Shown here one piece after another: positions 38,276-49,209 of a DNA stretch of 64,000 bases. Every line of letters starts with the position of its first letter. Within the stretch, counting starts at the first letter, position 1. The translations under genes were made by a program, and so were the position numbers. Source of the DNA: Sepiola atlantica. Its lineage: Eukaryota > Mollusca > Cephalopoda > Sepiida > Sepiolidae. A model generated the notes under the pieces. It was not told the DNA's origin, ran no database searches, and worked only from the letters and a program-made list of their open reading frames with translations. Location of the stretch: NCBI GenBank assembly GCA_963556195.1, contig OY744531.1, positions 48,053,700 to 48,117,699 on the forward strand. Direction: 5' to 3'.

Positions 38276-39439
38276 TTATCATATAAGGGAGTTGGGATAT
38301 TCATATGTGGTTAAAATCGAAATCAAATTTTTATTTCAACTGATATAAATCAACTCAGTTCTTTCCAATGAATGTTTTTATAAACAACGATATTTGACAT
38401 TTTTCGCCCTGCAAGCTGAAATAAAGCTGTAGTATCTGTTTTACCGTCTATCTGTGAAAGAGAGATCCTTCTAGACTGAGGAAATATATACCTTTTTCCC
38501 ACTCAAGAGTGCCTGTTTTTATAGGAACTTGATTTTCTCCACATTAAAAAAGAATCTTGTGTAAACCCCCACCATTGTAAGCATGCAGGTTAACATGTGT
38601 TCCTTTTCAAAATTCCTCTAAATACACTGTGAAAGCTCAACTATCACTCGACCTGATTATGAAGTCTATACTATTACTTCAATACAGCGTAGGTTTCTTA
38701 AAGGCAGCCGAATTCCTTAATAAATTAAACCAAACTTACATAGTTATAATTCTTTTGATTCATTCAAGTACAACTTTTCTGGATGTTATGATCCATTACA
38801 CGCAAAGATTTACAGCTCAATGATATGTATTAGGTTAAACAAAACCATTTTAAATACCCGATAAAAGTGTCAAGAATTTGATATGTCCTATTAATTCTGA
38901 AGCAATACATTTTATTGTTGTATTATGAATGGTCGTTGAACTAGACACACACCCAGACAATTATGACATGAGTTTGTAGAGGATGAATTTACATGTAATA
39001 TGGATCGGGGTTCAAATGTGAATTGCATGCAAATGAGTGGGCAAAAGATAACGCCGGAAGAGATGAACTACGTGATCGGATACCATTCCTGTAGATTGCT
39101 TAACTATTACGCTCATTACCTAGTCATCTATGTGTTTAATAGTAAAGGGTACGTTCATATCTGATGATTTAACTTCACAGAAAAACGTTAATACTTACAT
39201 AGGAAATCGGGGTCAGGGGGTCAGGGTATGCACTCTAAAATTACCTAAACCTGTTCTAGCTAGAAACAGGTATAACGTAACAGGGCCCAAAATGAGAGCA
39301 GAAGACAGAAGTAAGTGTTCGTTGGGTAGCTTTGAGCGGACACAAATGTAATGAAATGACTTAACATCGATTATAAACCAGACGTCCGTGGCCTCGGAAC
39401 CCCCCTCTCCGTCGCACTGTGAATCGATGGAGATGTTGT
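38276..39439. other. Anonymous DNA
   Basis: Short plus frames (38629-38823, 39130-39351) have no recognisable domains. No shared repeat seen. Confidence 0.4.
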
Positions 39440-39620
39440 ATATGTGTCTGAAGTAAGAACTATGCTATTACTTCTATTAATACACTATTGCACTATCTTC
39501 TAATGCTCAATTCATCCTGTTCTGTTCAAATGAGACCATTTTTAAGAGGTAGTGCAGTATATGTTAAATTGTTAGAAGATTATTATAACTTCCTTTGTAG
39601 TTCAACTAGAAATTGTCACA
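39440..39620. repeat. Partial relative of the ~65 bp tandem array
   Basis: The block GAGGTAGTGCAGTATATGTT with ..TTGTTAGAAGAT..ACTTCCTT parallels units of 7840-8175. Confidence 0.45.
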
Positions 39621-39647
39621 ATCCGCTGTTTATTAGCAACCTCTAGA

Positions 39648-39649
<2 letters not shown>

Positions 39650-39697
<48 letters not shown>
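39650..39697. repeat. (TA)n microsatellite next to a SINE tail
   Basis: Pure TA immediately before the truncated SINE copy at 39701. Confidence 0.95.
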
Positions 39698-39700
<3 letters not shown>

Positions 39701-39701
<1 letters not shown>

Positions 39702-39772
39702 AATGAGTCTTGATTGAAAAGAGACGAAACGTATACGTCCATAGATAAATAAACAATAACAAATATTTATAT
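39701..39772 (+). repeat. SINE family B, 5'-truncated copy
   Basis: 72 bases differing from 40040-40111 at only three positions (shared core GAAAAGAGACGAAACGTATA, CAATAACAAATATTTATAT). Confidence 0.85.
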
Positions 39773-39937
39773 TTGAAGCTCCTCGTTAAAAAAAGTAGAG
39801 CACTGTAAATGGTAGTAATAACACAGCGTGACGTCACTTGCTTTATATGCATCATTCCTTCACTTATAGAAGTTGAATGCCTGTACGTATCGCCGCCTCT
39901 AAAAGTGTTAAAATTATCATTGTTTATAAGCTGTTCA

Positions 39938-40106
39938 GAACTGGCCTATCGGTTAGCGACGTTGGATTGGGGTTGAAAAATACTTGTAATCCAGGGTTTC
40001 GAATCGTGTGACCGGTGGTGAATAGTCGTACTTCTATGCTGATGAGTCTTGATTGAAAAGAGACGAAACGTATACGTCCATAAATATATAAACAATAACA
40101 AATATT

Positions 40107-40113
<7 letters not shown>
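39938..40113 (+). repeat. SINE family B, full-length copy with tRNA-like head
   Basis: The tRNA-like 5' part has box-A-like TGGCCTATCGGTTAGCGAC (39942-39960) and box-B-like GGGTTTCGAATCG (39994-40006). A unique body follows, then the tail GATGAGTCTTGATTGAAAAG, GACGAAACGTATACGTCC, and a TATTTATATAAATATATA end leading into (TA)n at 40114-40141. Length about 175 bases is typical of a SINE. Near identity of its tail with 39701-39772 suggests recent copying. Confidence 0.75.

Positions 40114-40141
<28 letters not shown>
40114..40141. repeat. (TA)n at SINE 3' end
   Basis: Direct continuation of the SINE tail. Confidence 0.9.
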
Positions 40142-40144
<3 letters not shown>

Positions 40145-40633
40145 AATAAATTTTTAGTGGTACAACATTTTATTAAAACAAGAAAAATAATGGGGGGAGG
40201 GTCAAAAGTTGATCATATTGAGTCCTAGAAGCCACTCATTTTGTTTACAAAGGGAGGGTTTGAATGACTTAATATATATAGCTTCCAGGACTTTGAGGTG
40301 GATTAAGGAATGTGATCTACTTATTACAGAAAACCAGTCACTTATTCCACTTCAAAGTCCTGGAAGCTATTTAAATTAAGTGATTCAAAAGGAGTGGCTT
40401 CTAGGACTCAATGTGATCCCACCCATTTTTTCTCCTAAACTTGTCACTGGTCTTCATTCTACTTTTTTTTATGTTTTTAGCGGTAATGCTTGAATAATGT
40501 CCACGTAGTTACTCTGATGAGTGTGGGCGAACGCCGGCTTAGTATATTCATGTATTTTTAAAAATTATTTCCTCTCGTTTTTACACTTTTTCAGTTTCAA
40601 CCCCCAAATGTTACAAACGCCTGTATTCCTTGC

Positions 40634-40637
<4 letters not shown>
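40142..40637. mobile_element. Foldback with two-step stem plus DR5 copy
   Basis: 40211-40237 pairs with 40392-40418 (27 bp, one mismatch; CATTGAGTCCTAGAAGCCAC side) and 40281-40302 pairs with 40346-40367 (22 bp, one mismatch; GCTTCCAGGACTTTGA side), with a 43 base centre. Pairing extends weakly outward to about 40181/40440. The right flank 40440-40637 matches DR5 at 18562-18732 inverted. No frame. Non-autonomous, TA-flanked element. Confidence 0.7.

Positions 40638-40708
<71 letters not shown>
40638..40708. repeat. (TA)n microsatellite
   Basis: Pure TA. Confidence 0.95.
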
Positions 40709-40711
<3 letters not shown>

Positions 40712-40784
40712 AAATATGTGGCTGGAGGACGAATCTTATTGTTAGTGTAAATAAGTATAATTACAGATGGATGTAAATAGGTTT

Positions 40785-40855
40785 CCCATTTTAGTTTTGG
40801 TTTGATTCAACTGTTTTACGGCATATCAACTATTTGGGGATTATTTAATATTGAA
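40785..40855 (+). repeat. Single relative of the ~122 bp tandem unit at 59515
   Basis: TTTTGGTTTGATTCAACTGTTTTACGGCATATCAACT..ATTATTTAAT parallels TTTGGTTTAGTAGATTAGTTTTACGGCATATAAACT..TTATTTAA at 59770-59822. Confidence 0.5.
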
Positions 40856-41774
40856 GCAAAACATTTATATTTAAGAATTATTCATATACAGTTATCTTAA
40901 AACAAATTTATATTTTCTCATAGCTGGAGGGGAAATATCAGGTTATACATTTTCTAACGACATTAGTACCTAATTTAATGATGAATTATAATTGTTATAT
41001 GTTCACTCACTGACGTGTACATAAACCATTATGCAACCATGTCGTCGTCGGAAATCCAGATGCTTGCTTGTCTTTGGATACAATCACTCGGACACCGATG
41101 TTTACTTTTTAATAAAGATTTATTAGAAAGAGAATAACAGTCACAGAACACATCAGAACGGCAGATTACTTTCGTATGCATTGGTGAAAAACAGAAAGAC
41201 AGACATATACACCGACAGATAGCTCATATCGTTAGACCCATGAGCGCTGTGTTTAGTTCCCATTAGATACGGCGCCCTATAGATACATTTCCTGCTTAAA
41301 ATCTCGCGAGCAAAGAGATAAAAAATGTCCGCCTTGAAATCAGGTAGTTTCACGATTTTTGTCTGGAGTCTTCCATGACTCTTAAAAGAATCACTCAATC
41401 TTTTCCATTCGAACATGGCCTTGATGGTGCAACATAACTAGTTAATAGCATTTAATTATAAAAATTACTACAGTTAATTTACAATCTGTAATATATTGTA
41501 ATATATGTTTCTACAACAATATAAGAGAAGACTTAATCTATTTTTCATGTTATCTCGATTTTTTTTCGTAAATAGACATCAACGGCTATTTACTATTTTT
41601 TAAAATAAATAAAGATTAATACATGTATTATTGATATTGAGCAAAAAGTAATACTGCATTGTTGCATACATACTGCATACGCACCGGTAACCGTTAAGCA
41701 ACTGTGAACTTAGTCAGTACCAGATGGGTAACAGTTTGTAGAAATCAGGTGATGTATCTGGTAGGACGGCGACA
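40856..41774. other. Anonymous DNA with one unassigned frame
   Basis: The minus frame 41153-41416 (87 codons) is not low complexity but carries no domain I recognise. Confidence 0.35.
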
Positions 41775-41905
41775 CCCCCCGACAAAAAAAAAACAGCAAA
41801 ACCTAACGTCGTAAAAACTTTGCCTGAACAGGATCCACATGCGACTTGATGATCGCTTGTGAAATTGATATTCACACGAAAGTTCCTCTTTTAAAATTTC
41901 GGGGA
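41775..41905 (+). repeat. Dispersed repeat DR3, copy 2
   Basis: Aligns with 6462-6625: ACATGCGACTTGATGATCGC, TTGTGAAATTGATATTC, GAAAGTTCCTC. Confidence 0.6.
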
Positions 41906-42250
41906 AGTGGTAGAGTAGCATATACTACGAGAATAGAAACAATTGTATAGGGGAAGGGGGCTGTTAGATTATGACCGGCCCTGTATTTTAAAGTCTGTAT
42001 ATCGACTAGTATGAATTGTGAAAGAAATAGGATTAAGTAAAATTTAAGGGCATATGTGATTTTGGGACAAACAACCATGATTCATGGTGACTCATTTTAT
42101 AGGTCATAACAAATTTTGGTTTGATTAACCGATAGGAAGTGCCAGGGTCAAAGGAGGTCAGAAAAGACATGAGTGACGGTAATATTTTGCACGTTGGGTC
42201 CACGTGAACAGATGACGTCACAGATCCTTTGGGTGAACATGTAGTTTACC
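41906..42250. other. Anonymous DNA
   Basis: No supported feature. Confidence 0.35.
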
Positions 42251-42395
42251 AGTTAGTCCCGATCTTGGAAGCGAGAGGATCAACAGACTCAGCCATGTAA
42301 CTTTGTGTTAAAAGTTGTGTTTTGAGTCAGTTCCGACTTAGGAAGCGAGAGAGTCAACACGCGTTAGCCATGTAGCTCTGTAATGTGCTGTCAGG
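42251..42395. repeat. Two-copy tandem repeat, ~73 bp unit
   Basis: AGTTAGTCCCGATCTTGGAA..GCGAGAG..TCAACA..AGCCATGTA is repeated with changes at 42326 (AGTCAGTTCCGACTTAGGAA). Confidence 0.75.
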
Positions 42396-43159
42396 TGGAA
42401 ATTCGCCAGACATGAGCAAAACGTGCTAGAAAATAGCTAACTGCATCCAACGTCCCACAGTATGAATGAAAGAAGAAGAGTGGAATGAAGAACCGACAAT
42501 GGAATCCTCTCCAACCGAAGTGTGAAAATAAAAAGGTTGAATCTCTCTGATGGAAAATCGTCTCCGCGTTTTTCTTCTGCCTGTCGATAGACTTTGCCCA
42601 CACAAAACAGATACTCCACGACGATCACGAACAAGAAACAAAGACAAGGGCATGCTAACCCACGACGAGACGGCGGGCGAGCGTGTAAGGTAACTTCTTT
42701 TGTTAATGAACTGTGTTTAAAATGTTTAACGAATTTAAAAGAGACTGTGCTTAAAATCGCCATTCGTTAATTGGTGTTAACATGACACTTAAACACGTGT
42801 TTAAAATTGACAACAGAAAATGTTTTACAAAAGTATTAAAAAAAGATTGTCACCACTATTAATCCTCTCATGAACTTTTCGTCTTGTTTTCGGCCCGGAG
42901 AGGATATAATTCGAACTGTTTGAGGTGGTTTCGGAGAACTGCCTCAGTCTGGCAGGATCAACTTATTAGTAATAATTAAGCTCCCCCCTGTGGTTCTCGT
43001 GACGTTTAATTTTTTGGTGATTATGGAAATGGGCCCTATAACAAGTTCAGACGTTACTGAATATTTTAATCTATTTTATTTTTAAAATGTTATCCGGTTT
43101 ATTTTTTCTTATATTTGTATAGAAATAAAATGAAGTAAAATTAAATCAGATTATTATTA
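42396..43159. other. Possible retroelement terminal/leader region (weak)
   Basis: Higher G+C than its surroundings. Three overlapping minus frames (42391-42763) disagree with one another and look like non-coding shadows. Around 43000-43025 the string TTTAATTTTTTGGTGATTATGG then AAATGGGCC resembles an LTR/primer-site junction. A second LTR is not visible, so this is only a suggestion. Confidence 0.2.
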
Positions 43160-43186
43160 AATATAATAATAATAATGATAATAATG

Positions 43187-43218
<32 letters not shown>

Positions 43219-43255
43219 AATAATACTAATAATACTAATAATAATAACAGATTGA
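43160..43255. repeat. (AAT)n with TGA/ACT variants
   Basis: AATAATAATGATAATAAT type array. Confidence 0.9.
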
Positions 43256-43680
43256 CAATAATAGTAGCGACAATACTAATAATTTCATAATTATAATATA
43301 TATATATATATAACATCGGTAATAATTAATAATTACATAATTACGATTATAATTATAAAAAAAAGAGAGCGCCCCTTTTGAGGAAGCTGTAATTCCGAAC
43401 ATTTAAAAGCCTGACATCTATCGTCCTCGTAAGGAGGCACGTAAAACCGACAACACTAACTTTCAAATGTCGGTCGCGTCAAAAGCCAAGTTGTTTAAGG
43501 AAAACCCGCCGGTTGCAAAGCAATTCAGTCTACAGGTGCATCAAATGGGAAAAAGTCAAATCAACTGTCGCGTAGGACTTGTGAGCTGAGAATAATCCGA
43601 ATGGCTTTCTCTATAGCTCTTTCTTCTAAATTCTTATTGTGTCTTTTTCCTTTTCTTCAAGACCTTTCATTATCTCCCCC
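43256..43680. other. Anonymous DNA
   Basis: G+C-richer stretch 43350-43600, no domain found in any frame. Confidence 0.35.
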
Positions 43681-43687
43681 TTTCCAA

Positions 43688-43722
43688 CTTTCTGTCTGTC
43701 TGTCTGTCAGTATGTCTGTCTG

Positions 43723-43776
<54 letters not shown>
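43688..43776. repeat. (CTGT)n-(CT)n microsatellite
   Basis: CTGT units followed by a CT run to 43776. Confidence 0.95.
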
Positions 43777-43779
<3 letters not shown>

Positions 43780-44172
43780 GTTTATCACATTGTAGGACAT
43801 TTTCAGTTTAGATTACGACTTCGTGACGGTAGTCCAGCTCAGACGACTTCGAGTTTATCATTGTTCTTTTCGGAAGCTGAAATGAAATGAATAAGTACAT
43901 TTTATTTTTCTATATTTAAATTATGATTGCCATTCTTTTGCGCAGATGTTGGTCATTATAAAGCCCCATAGTGTGAGCTGATCTCCATAAAATATGTATG
44001 CCCATAACGTTAGTTGCGTCATATGTATTTTCACACGCTTTAATCATATCGATATGTTTTTGATTGGTTTTTAATTGGTTTGTTTTTATATCTTTAAAAG
44101 TTTAAAATTTCAAGTGTTTAGCATTATTATAAACAGCCCGCAAGAATGATATTTTAGTTATGATTGTATACG

Positions 44173-44208
<36 letters not shown>

Positions 44209-44811
44209 AAAACGTACCCAGCGTTACTTGGATGTAAAAATGCTAAAACATTTAAACATAATTATTCTAATATCTCATTCATTATTCGTTAAATTTTAGA
44301 ATTCATAGAAAATATATGATTGTTGTCAGTTTTATGGGTCAGCGTAAAGAATGTGGTTGCACCTAATATAGATGACTTAAGAGAATATCTTAACATTGCT
44401 ATTGATCAGCAAACACATAAACGTATTTGACTAGACGTAACATAACATTAGGTAAATGTTTCAATTTACTCAGTAACGAACCTGACCATGAAGAACACAT
44501 ATAACAAATTTCAGTAGTAGTAGTATTGATTTATTCACCAATTAAGTCACATTGCAAATTCAACCTGGGAATTTATCCAGTCATTTGGACATTTCCTTTA
44601 CATCTTACCACACGGAAACTGCTGTTCGATAAGATCCGAAAGGTTAAGAGAAAAATAACTTGTTTAATATTTCCTTTAGATGATAGTGTAACCCCTCCCT
44701 CAAACATTATGGAAACGAATTATGCTTCGCGAGTGTTTACACTCGCTATTCATCTAAATATATTACTTAAAAATGTATATGAAGTCATAGAACAACGTCA
44801 TTTTATTTTGT

Positions 44812-44813
<2 letters not shown>
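43777..44813. other. Anonymous DNA with a small TA tract
   Basis: (TA)n at 44174-44206. The plus frame 44526-44870 ends in poly-Ile from the ATT array and has no known domain. A perfect 8 bp hairpin GCGAGTGT/TT/ACACTCGC lies near 44728. Confidence 0.4.
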
Positions 44814-44866
<53 letters not shown>

Positions 44867-44867
44867 A
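44814..44867. repeat. (ATT)n = (TAA)n tail of the minus-strand LINE
   Basis: About 17 ATT units. On the minus strand they follow ..GAGACTACTATG at the LINE 3' end. Confidence 0.85.
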
Positions 44868-44938
44868 TAGTAGTCTCAACTTTTGGATGTTTTAGTTGAT
44901 TTTTCTTTTTGAACATCAAGTCAATTCAGACTTTAGAC

Positions 44939-45320
44939 TAGAGGTGGGCAAACTTTTCAGAGCAAGGGCCACATTAAAAAAAAATCAAATTTTACTGGGA
45001 CGCATAGTATATTTTCCAATATAATTGATATCTGAAATAGCCGAAATATATGGATTTCAAAGCGAAAATGCAATCATTTTTTCATTTATTAGCATTTTAA
45101 AGTAAAAAAGTAAAAAAGAGAAGAGCCATGTTGTCCGAAAAAAGAGCAGTGAAAGAAAGAGAGTGAGCGAGAAGAACAATTTGCCGATTGCTTACATTCC
45201 GATGTTACAATACTGATTGTAGAGTCTTTTTGGGCATTCAATATTCAATACTTTGGAGGGACGCATAAACTCATGTGGCGGGCCGCATGCGGCCCGCGGG
45301 CCGTAGTTTGCCCACCCCTG
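44939..45320. mobile_element. hAT-type MITE with perfect 8 bp target duplication
   Basis: 382 bases, ends TAGAGGTGGGCAAAC... and ...GTTTGCCCACCCCTG, giving terminal inverted repeats close to CAGNGGTGGGCAAACT. It is flanked on both sides by CTTTAGAC (44931-44938 and 45321-45328). An 8 bp duplication and CAGNGG ends are characteristic of hAT elements. Subterminal GGGCCGCATGCGGCCCGCGG is a short palindrome. No transposase frame, so it depends on a source elsewhere. It sits inside the LINE C-terminal/3' region and is younger than that LINE. Confidence 0.92.
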
Positions 45321-45334
45321 CTTTAGACATTCAA

Positions 45335-45815
45335 ACTGTACCTTAACACTTTCGCCGTTCCTAACAGGCAAGCGTTTTGTAGGATTTTAAAAGAAAGTGC
45401 CCCCTCAATCTGTTTAAGCTATTCATGATGGCTTTCCATTATGGTTTCTAAGCGTTCCAATTACAATGGGAATCATCTTGACTTCTTTACATTTCCATAG
45501 TATAATTCCCATTTTATGTCTTCATATTTATTATTTATTTAGTATTCTATCTCCTGCACTCTGGTATCGAACGGACAGGCTACATCAATGATTCAGCAAG
45601 TTCTCTTGGTTTTGTTTAGAAAGATTAAGTCGTGTTTGAGATGTTCAAGAACCTTATCAGTTTGTATGCGCATGTCTCAAATAAGTTTGACATTGCCATT
45701 TTCTCGTACGACTTCTGGCTTATGCTCATACCACTTCTCATTGTGGTCCGATTCAAAAAGTTTGCATATATTCTAGTGTAGTACCTGAGCGACCTTGTCG
45801 TGTCTCCATTTTTTA
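45335..45815 (-). pseudogene. LINE restriction-like endonuclease / C-terminal region
   Basis: Readable pieces in order: KWYEHKPEVVRENGNVKLIW, DMRIQTDKVLEHLKHDLIFL, NKTKRTC, IIDVACPFDTRVQEIE, YEDIKWEL, then ILQNACLLGTAKVLR near the end. In intact relatives the segment RPDIVV.....LIDVS.P forms the PD-(D/E)xK endonuclease core; here the RPD position reads KHD. Several stops and frame changes. Confidence 0.65.
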
Positions 45816-46559
45816 TATTGATGTTGTGCTAGCATAGGGCATTTAGATACAATCTGCGCTTTGCTTTCTTCCCTTTCATTACACAATCGGTACATCGTTA
45901 TTTTGCAGTTTTGTCAATGTTATGTTTGATGGGCCTAGTGCGTGTGGCTTGGTACTAAGATACCATTAATGTGCTCTCAGTATATCTTTTGAGATAACCC
46001 CTAACCAACCAATTCCAGCTGCCATTATTTTTGAATGCACTATTCTTAAATAATACACTGTCTAGTCTCATTCCCTATAATTTTAACCCTCTCTCCTGCA
46101 GCCTTTTATTCTTTCTCACCTCAGTTTTTTGTATTTCATCTCTTTTTACTTCACAAAGAAGAATCCTATTACTTTCAAGAATTGTATTTCTACAGACAGC
46201 CTTCCTCTATATTAACGACATCTTGAAAACTAAGTAAACCTCGATCACCTTCCTTTCTACGTAGATACAATCGGTTTGCATCTCCTTCTTTGCAAAACCT
46301 CCATAAACTGTAAGAATCTTCCGTGTTTTGGTGTCCAAACATTTTAATTCATCGACATTCCAGTCAAGTATAAGAGTATGGCATTGATAGCATATATTTT
46401 ATTTTGACTGTAGATGTGCGATTTAAGAATAACCGTTACTTTTCTGTTGTACTCCGCTGTGACTAGGTTTTTGATTTCCTTGTTTAATGTTTCCAAGACT
46501 CGCAAGTATTTTAGACTCTTTTACTGTCAACATTATTTATCAAATCTGCTGTTGAGAGT

Positions 46560-47640
46560 TCAAATCATTCAAGGTGTATGAGTTTACCTCATTTTATAAC
46601 AAGAATAGCACATTTGGTGATGCCGAATTCAATTCCTATGTCGTCACTAAACATTCTAACTGTATCTATTAGGATATCAAGTTGTTGTTTTTATTCTTTC
46701 GGTTTTACGTGTCTCCCTACGATGACTTTAAGGTCATCCATGAATAGTAAGTGGTTGGCTGTAGAAGGTCCTTTCCTAAGTGCATATCCTGCCTTCACAT
46801 TACGTAAGAGAAGTATTATCGGGATTAAACTAATAACAACAGCACAGGGGAAAGACTATCGTCCTTGAAAATATCTCTCCTAATTGTTACTCTACCTAAT
46901 TCAAAACTTTTTGAAGTTAAATTGGTTTCTCAATTCTTCATGCTGTTCCTTAAACCTGTTGTAATGTTTGGAGCTATTCCGGAAATCTCCAAGAATGTGT
47001 GTATCCATGAATGTGGCATTATGTAAAATGTTTTCTTATAATCTATACACCCTAAGGCAATGTTAGTAGTTCTTTGTTTACAGTTTCTCATGATCATGTC
47101 ATCGATCATAAGCTGATCTTTGGTGTCATGTGATCTTTTTCGACAGCCTTTCTGTTCCTCATGAATCAAATGGTTTTTGTCTAAATGACCATAAATACTT
47201 CCAGACAATATGCTAATCAGAAGTTTCTACATAACCGCAGGACATTTAATTGGTCTCAAGTGTGTCAATTCACCCCTTTTATCTCATCTGTTATTATCAA
47301 GAATGTGGTGCCATTTTGTCATCCACTGGGGAAAGCTACCTGTCGTCAGGCAGGCATACATCATAACTGAAAAATATTGGTGAAGAGACGGAAGCTTTTA
47401 AAACCAGTATCACGTTCGGGTGCTTTTCAATTTGAAAGCTTTTTAACCTCTCTTTTAGCAACTCAACGGCTCGTGTCATATTCGTTTGTCGTACTACTCT
47501 AGAGAACATCTCACATTCAATATCTTTGATCCATTCTGTATCATCTTGATGTTTTACTTTATTTTCCCAAATGCCTTTCCAGAATGCACTAGATTGGTCA
47601 GTTTCGGATATAACGTAATTCCTTCTTTCAATTCCTTCTA
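46560..47640 (-). pseudogene. LINE reverse transcriptase remnant (FMDD box)
   Basis: The minus strand carries, N to C: AFWKGIWENKVKHQD, a degenerate fingers region, LISILSG, YGHLDKNHLIHEEQKGCRKR (in the 92-codon frame 47208-46930), TKDQLMIDDMIMRNCKQR, IALGCIDYKKTFYIMPHSWI, ISLIPIILLLRNVKAGYALR, HLLFMDDLKVIVGR with FMDD at 46733-46744, and TVRMFSDDIGIEFGITKCA. The IDYKK-F and FMDD boxes are the two Asp-bearing catalytic motifs. Frames are broken between blocks. Confidence 0.75.
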
Positions 47641-47741
47641 GTCATTCAAAAAGAGGTTTCTGGTTGTTCCCGAACAGTATGTTTTGCTGATAATTCTCAA
47701 TTATGTCGCTATAACGTTTAAGTTTAGCAGGTTTAGCTATA

Positions 47742-47771
47742 ACACGCTATTATTATTATTATTATTATTAT
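47742..47771. repeat. Short (ATT)n
   Basis: About ten units just upstream (LINE strand) of the RT region. Confidence 0.9.
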
Positions 47772-48004
47772 GTTTGATGATATAAAGACAACATCAGCTA
47801 CTGGTGTTTTATGATTATAAAGTAGGGGGATTATTTTCCGAATTCATTTCGGGCGACGTATAAGTCTGGCTTGCTATTGCCTTCTTGCTTCCCTTAATAA
47901 CTTGGAAAGTGGTTTCACCCGGCCAGAAAAAGGTACGTATTTACTTGCTAAATTTGGCATGACTGCAAGTACTTACATTATTATTTATATTGTAGTCATC
48001 CCCA
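47772..48004. other. Anonymous DNA
   Basis: No supported feature. Confidence 0.35.
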
Positions 48005-48130
48005 GAGTGTCTGTTTCACTGTACCACAGCTGTTCAGTGTGGGTAGATAGGTAATTGCGGCAGATCGAAATAGATACTCGACCGTCTAGTCAACAGTCGG
48101 CGCTCCTACAATGTTCAGCCCAAGGAGTGG
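48005..48130 (-). repeat. SINE family A, minus-strand copy 3
   Basis: Minus strand: TAGGAGCGCCGACTG (box-A-like), TTTCGATCTGCCGC (box-B-like), then CACACTGAACAGCTGTGGTA and CAGTGAAACAG (48041-48011). Same structure as 30881-30990. Confidence 0.65.
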
Positions 48131-48245
48131 GGCTTATATAGTTATGCACTCACGGATTGTTTCGCTGTGTCACAACTTTTCAGTGTGGTAAGATAAGCAA
48201 GTGCGTCAAGCCGAGATCGAAATTGTCGGCAGTGGGCGCTTTACA
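48131..48245 (-). repeat. SINE family A, minus-strand copy 4
   Basis: Minus strand: GGGCGCCC..-like head, ATTTCGATCTCGGC box-B-like, CACACTGAAAAGTTGTGACA then CAGCGAAACAA (48187-48158). Tandem with copy 3. Confidence 0.6.
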
Positions 48246-49209
48246 AATAAATATACATTAGTTATATTATAGAGTGGAGGTTTCATTTTTTGTCAGGTTG
48301 TGTGAAAACGCAAAATTCATTGTGACCATTTATTAATATCACCCACTAATTGACTTGTCTCCTTGCGTTACATGTCAGTCAATTACGCTCTACTTGCGCA
48401 CAATGGCTACCGACTTTTTCAATTATCTTTAGCGCTGCCGCCAAAACTGATCCAATCCACCGTAGTTCATTTAAATGTGAGTCCCGCACGGTAGCCCAAC
48501 CGAAACCTGCGTGATGAAAGAGACATCGTTTGCCAAAGATACAAGAAAGTTCAGACCACACGCAAACAATTATAACTCTGTTTCTACAGGCATTTTAGAT
48601 GTCTCAATATAAGTAGCATGTGTATGTTTACGTCATAGTTCATAGTTAAAGTATTTTTTATTTGCAGCAATTATTTTTAAGTCTGTGCCGATAATAAGAA
48701 TCTATTGTCATTTCTAGCGAAACTAAAATTAAAACCCATATTCCCAAGATTGCACAATATATCATATATTTATATTTATTGAACTAATAAAAACAAAATG
48801 GATGGTCGGATTACCCTACTTTCTAAAAATGAATTTGATCTCATGGAATTATATAAATAGTTGTTTTAATGATGTTGATGTATTTCTATTTTTTGTCTCC
48901 TAAGCTAAGACACAAAGTTAGCATAAGATTTGATAAATATCCATCTCTCAAAAACGTAAATTCCGTATTGGGACAAAGATTTTAAAATGCCACTGACCGA
49001 GGACATACCGGATACGACACGTTTATCTCAGCGCAAAGGCCGAGCAAATCGTGTCAACATCATCTATTTTAATTTTAGGTTATGTTCATGTATCACTTCT
49101 GGTGTTATTGATTTCTAAGCATCTCCTGTTTACTATAGTACATTTCTTTTTAAAACAGTGTGTAAGAGTAACATTGAGCATAAAATGAGGAATGATAGCT
49201 CGACTGGTG
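48246..49209. other. Anonymous DNA
   Basis: The 60-codon minus frame 48379-48561 is not repetitive but has no recognisable domain. Confidence 0.35.

Larger units (their letters stand above)
44814..47645 (-). mobile_element. LINE with RT and C-terminal endonuclease region, interrupted by a MITE
   Basis: Minus-strand non-LTR element with reverse transcriptase (about 47640-46560), linker, endonuclease-like C-terminus (about 45810-45335), a short 3' untranslated part (44930-44868) and a (TAA)n tail. It is cut by the MITE at 44939-45320. The RT-then-restriction-like-endonuclease order and the C-terminal IPIVIGTLG-type motif suggest an R2/NeSL-like group rather than an APE-type LINE; that placement is from motif memory. 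Stops and frameshifts throughout: inactive. The 5' end is missing or unrecognised. A short ATT run (47742-47771) lies upstream. Confidence 0.75.

Noticed and set aside
42391..42763. Overlapping minus frames of 70-108 codons as a gene
   Set aside because: Three different phases are open over the same bases, none with a recognisable domain; expected in a G+C-raised non-coding stretch.
46578..46868. 96-codon plus-strand frame
   Set aside because: The minus strand of the same bases encodes recognisable RT blocks including FMDD, so the plus frame is a shadow.
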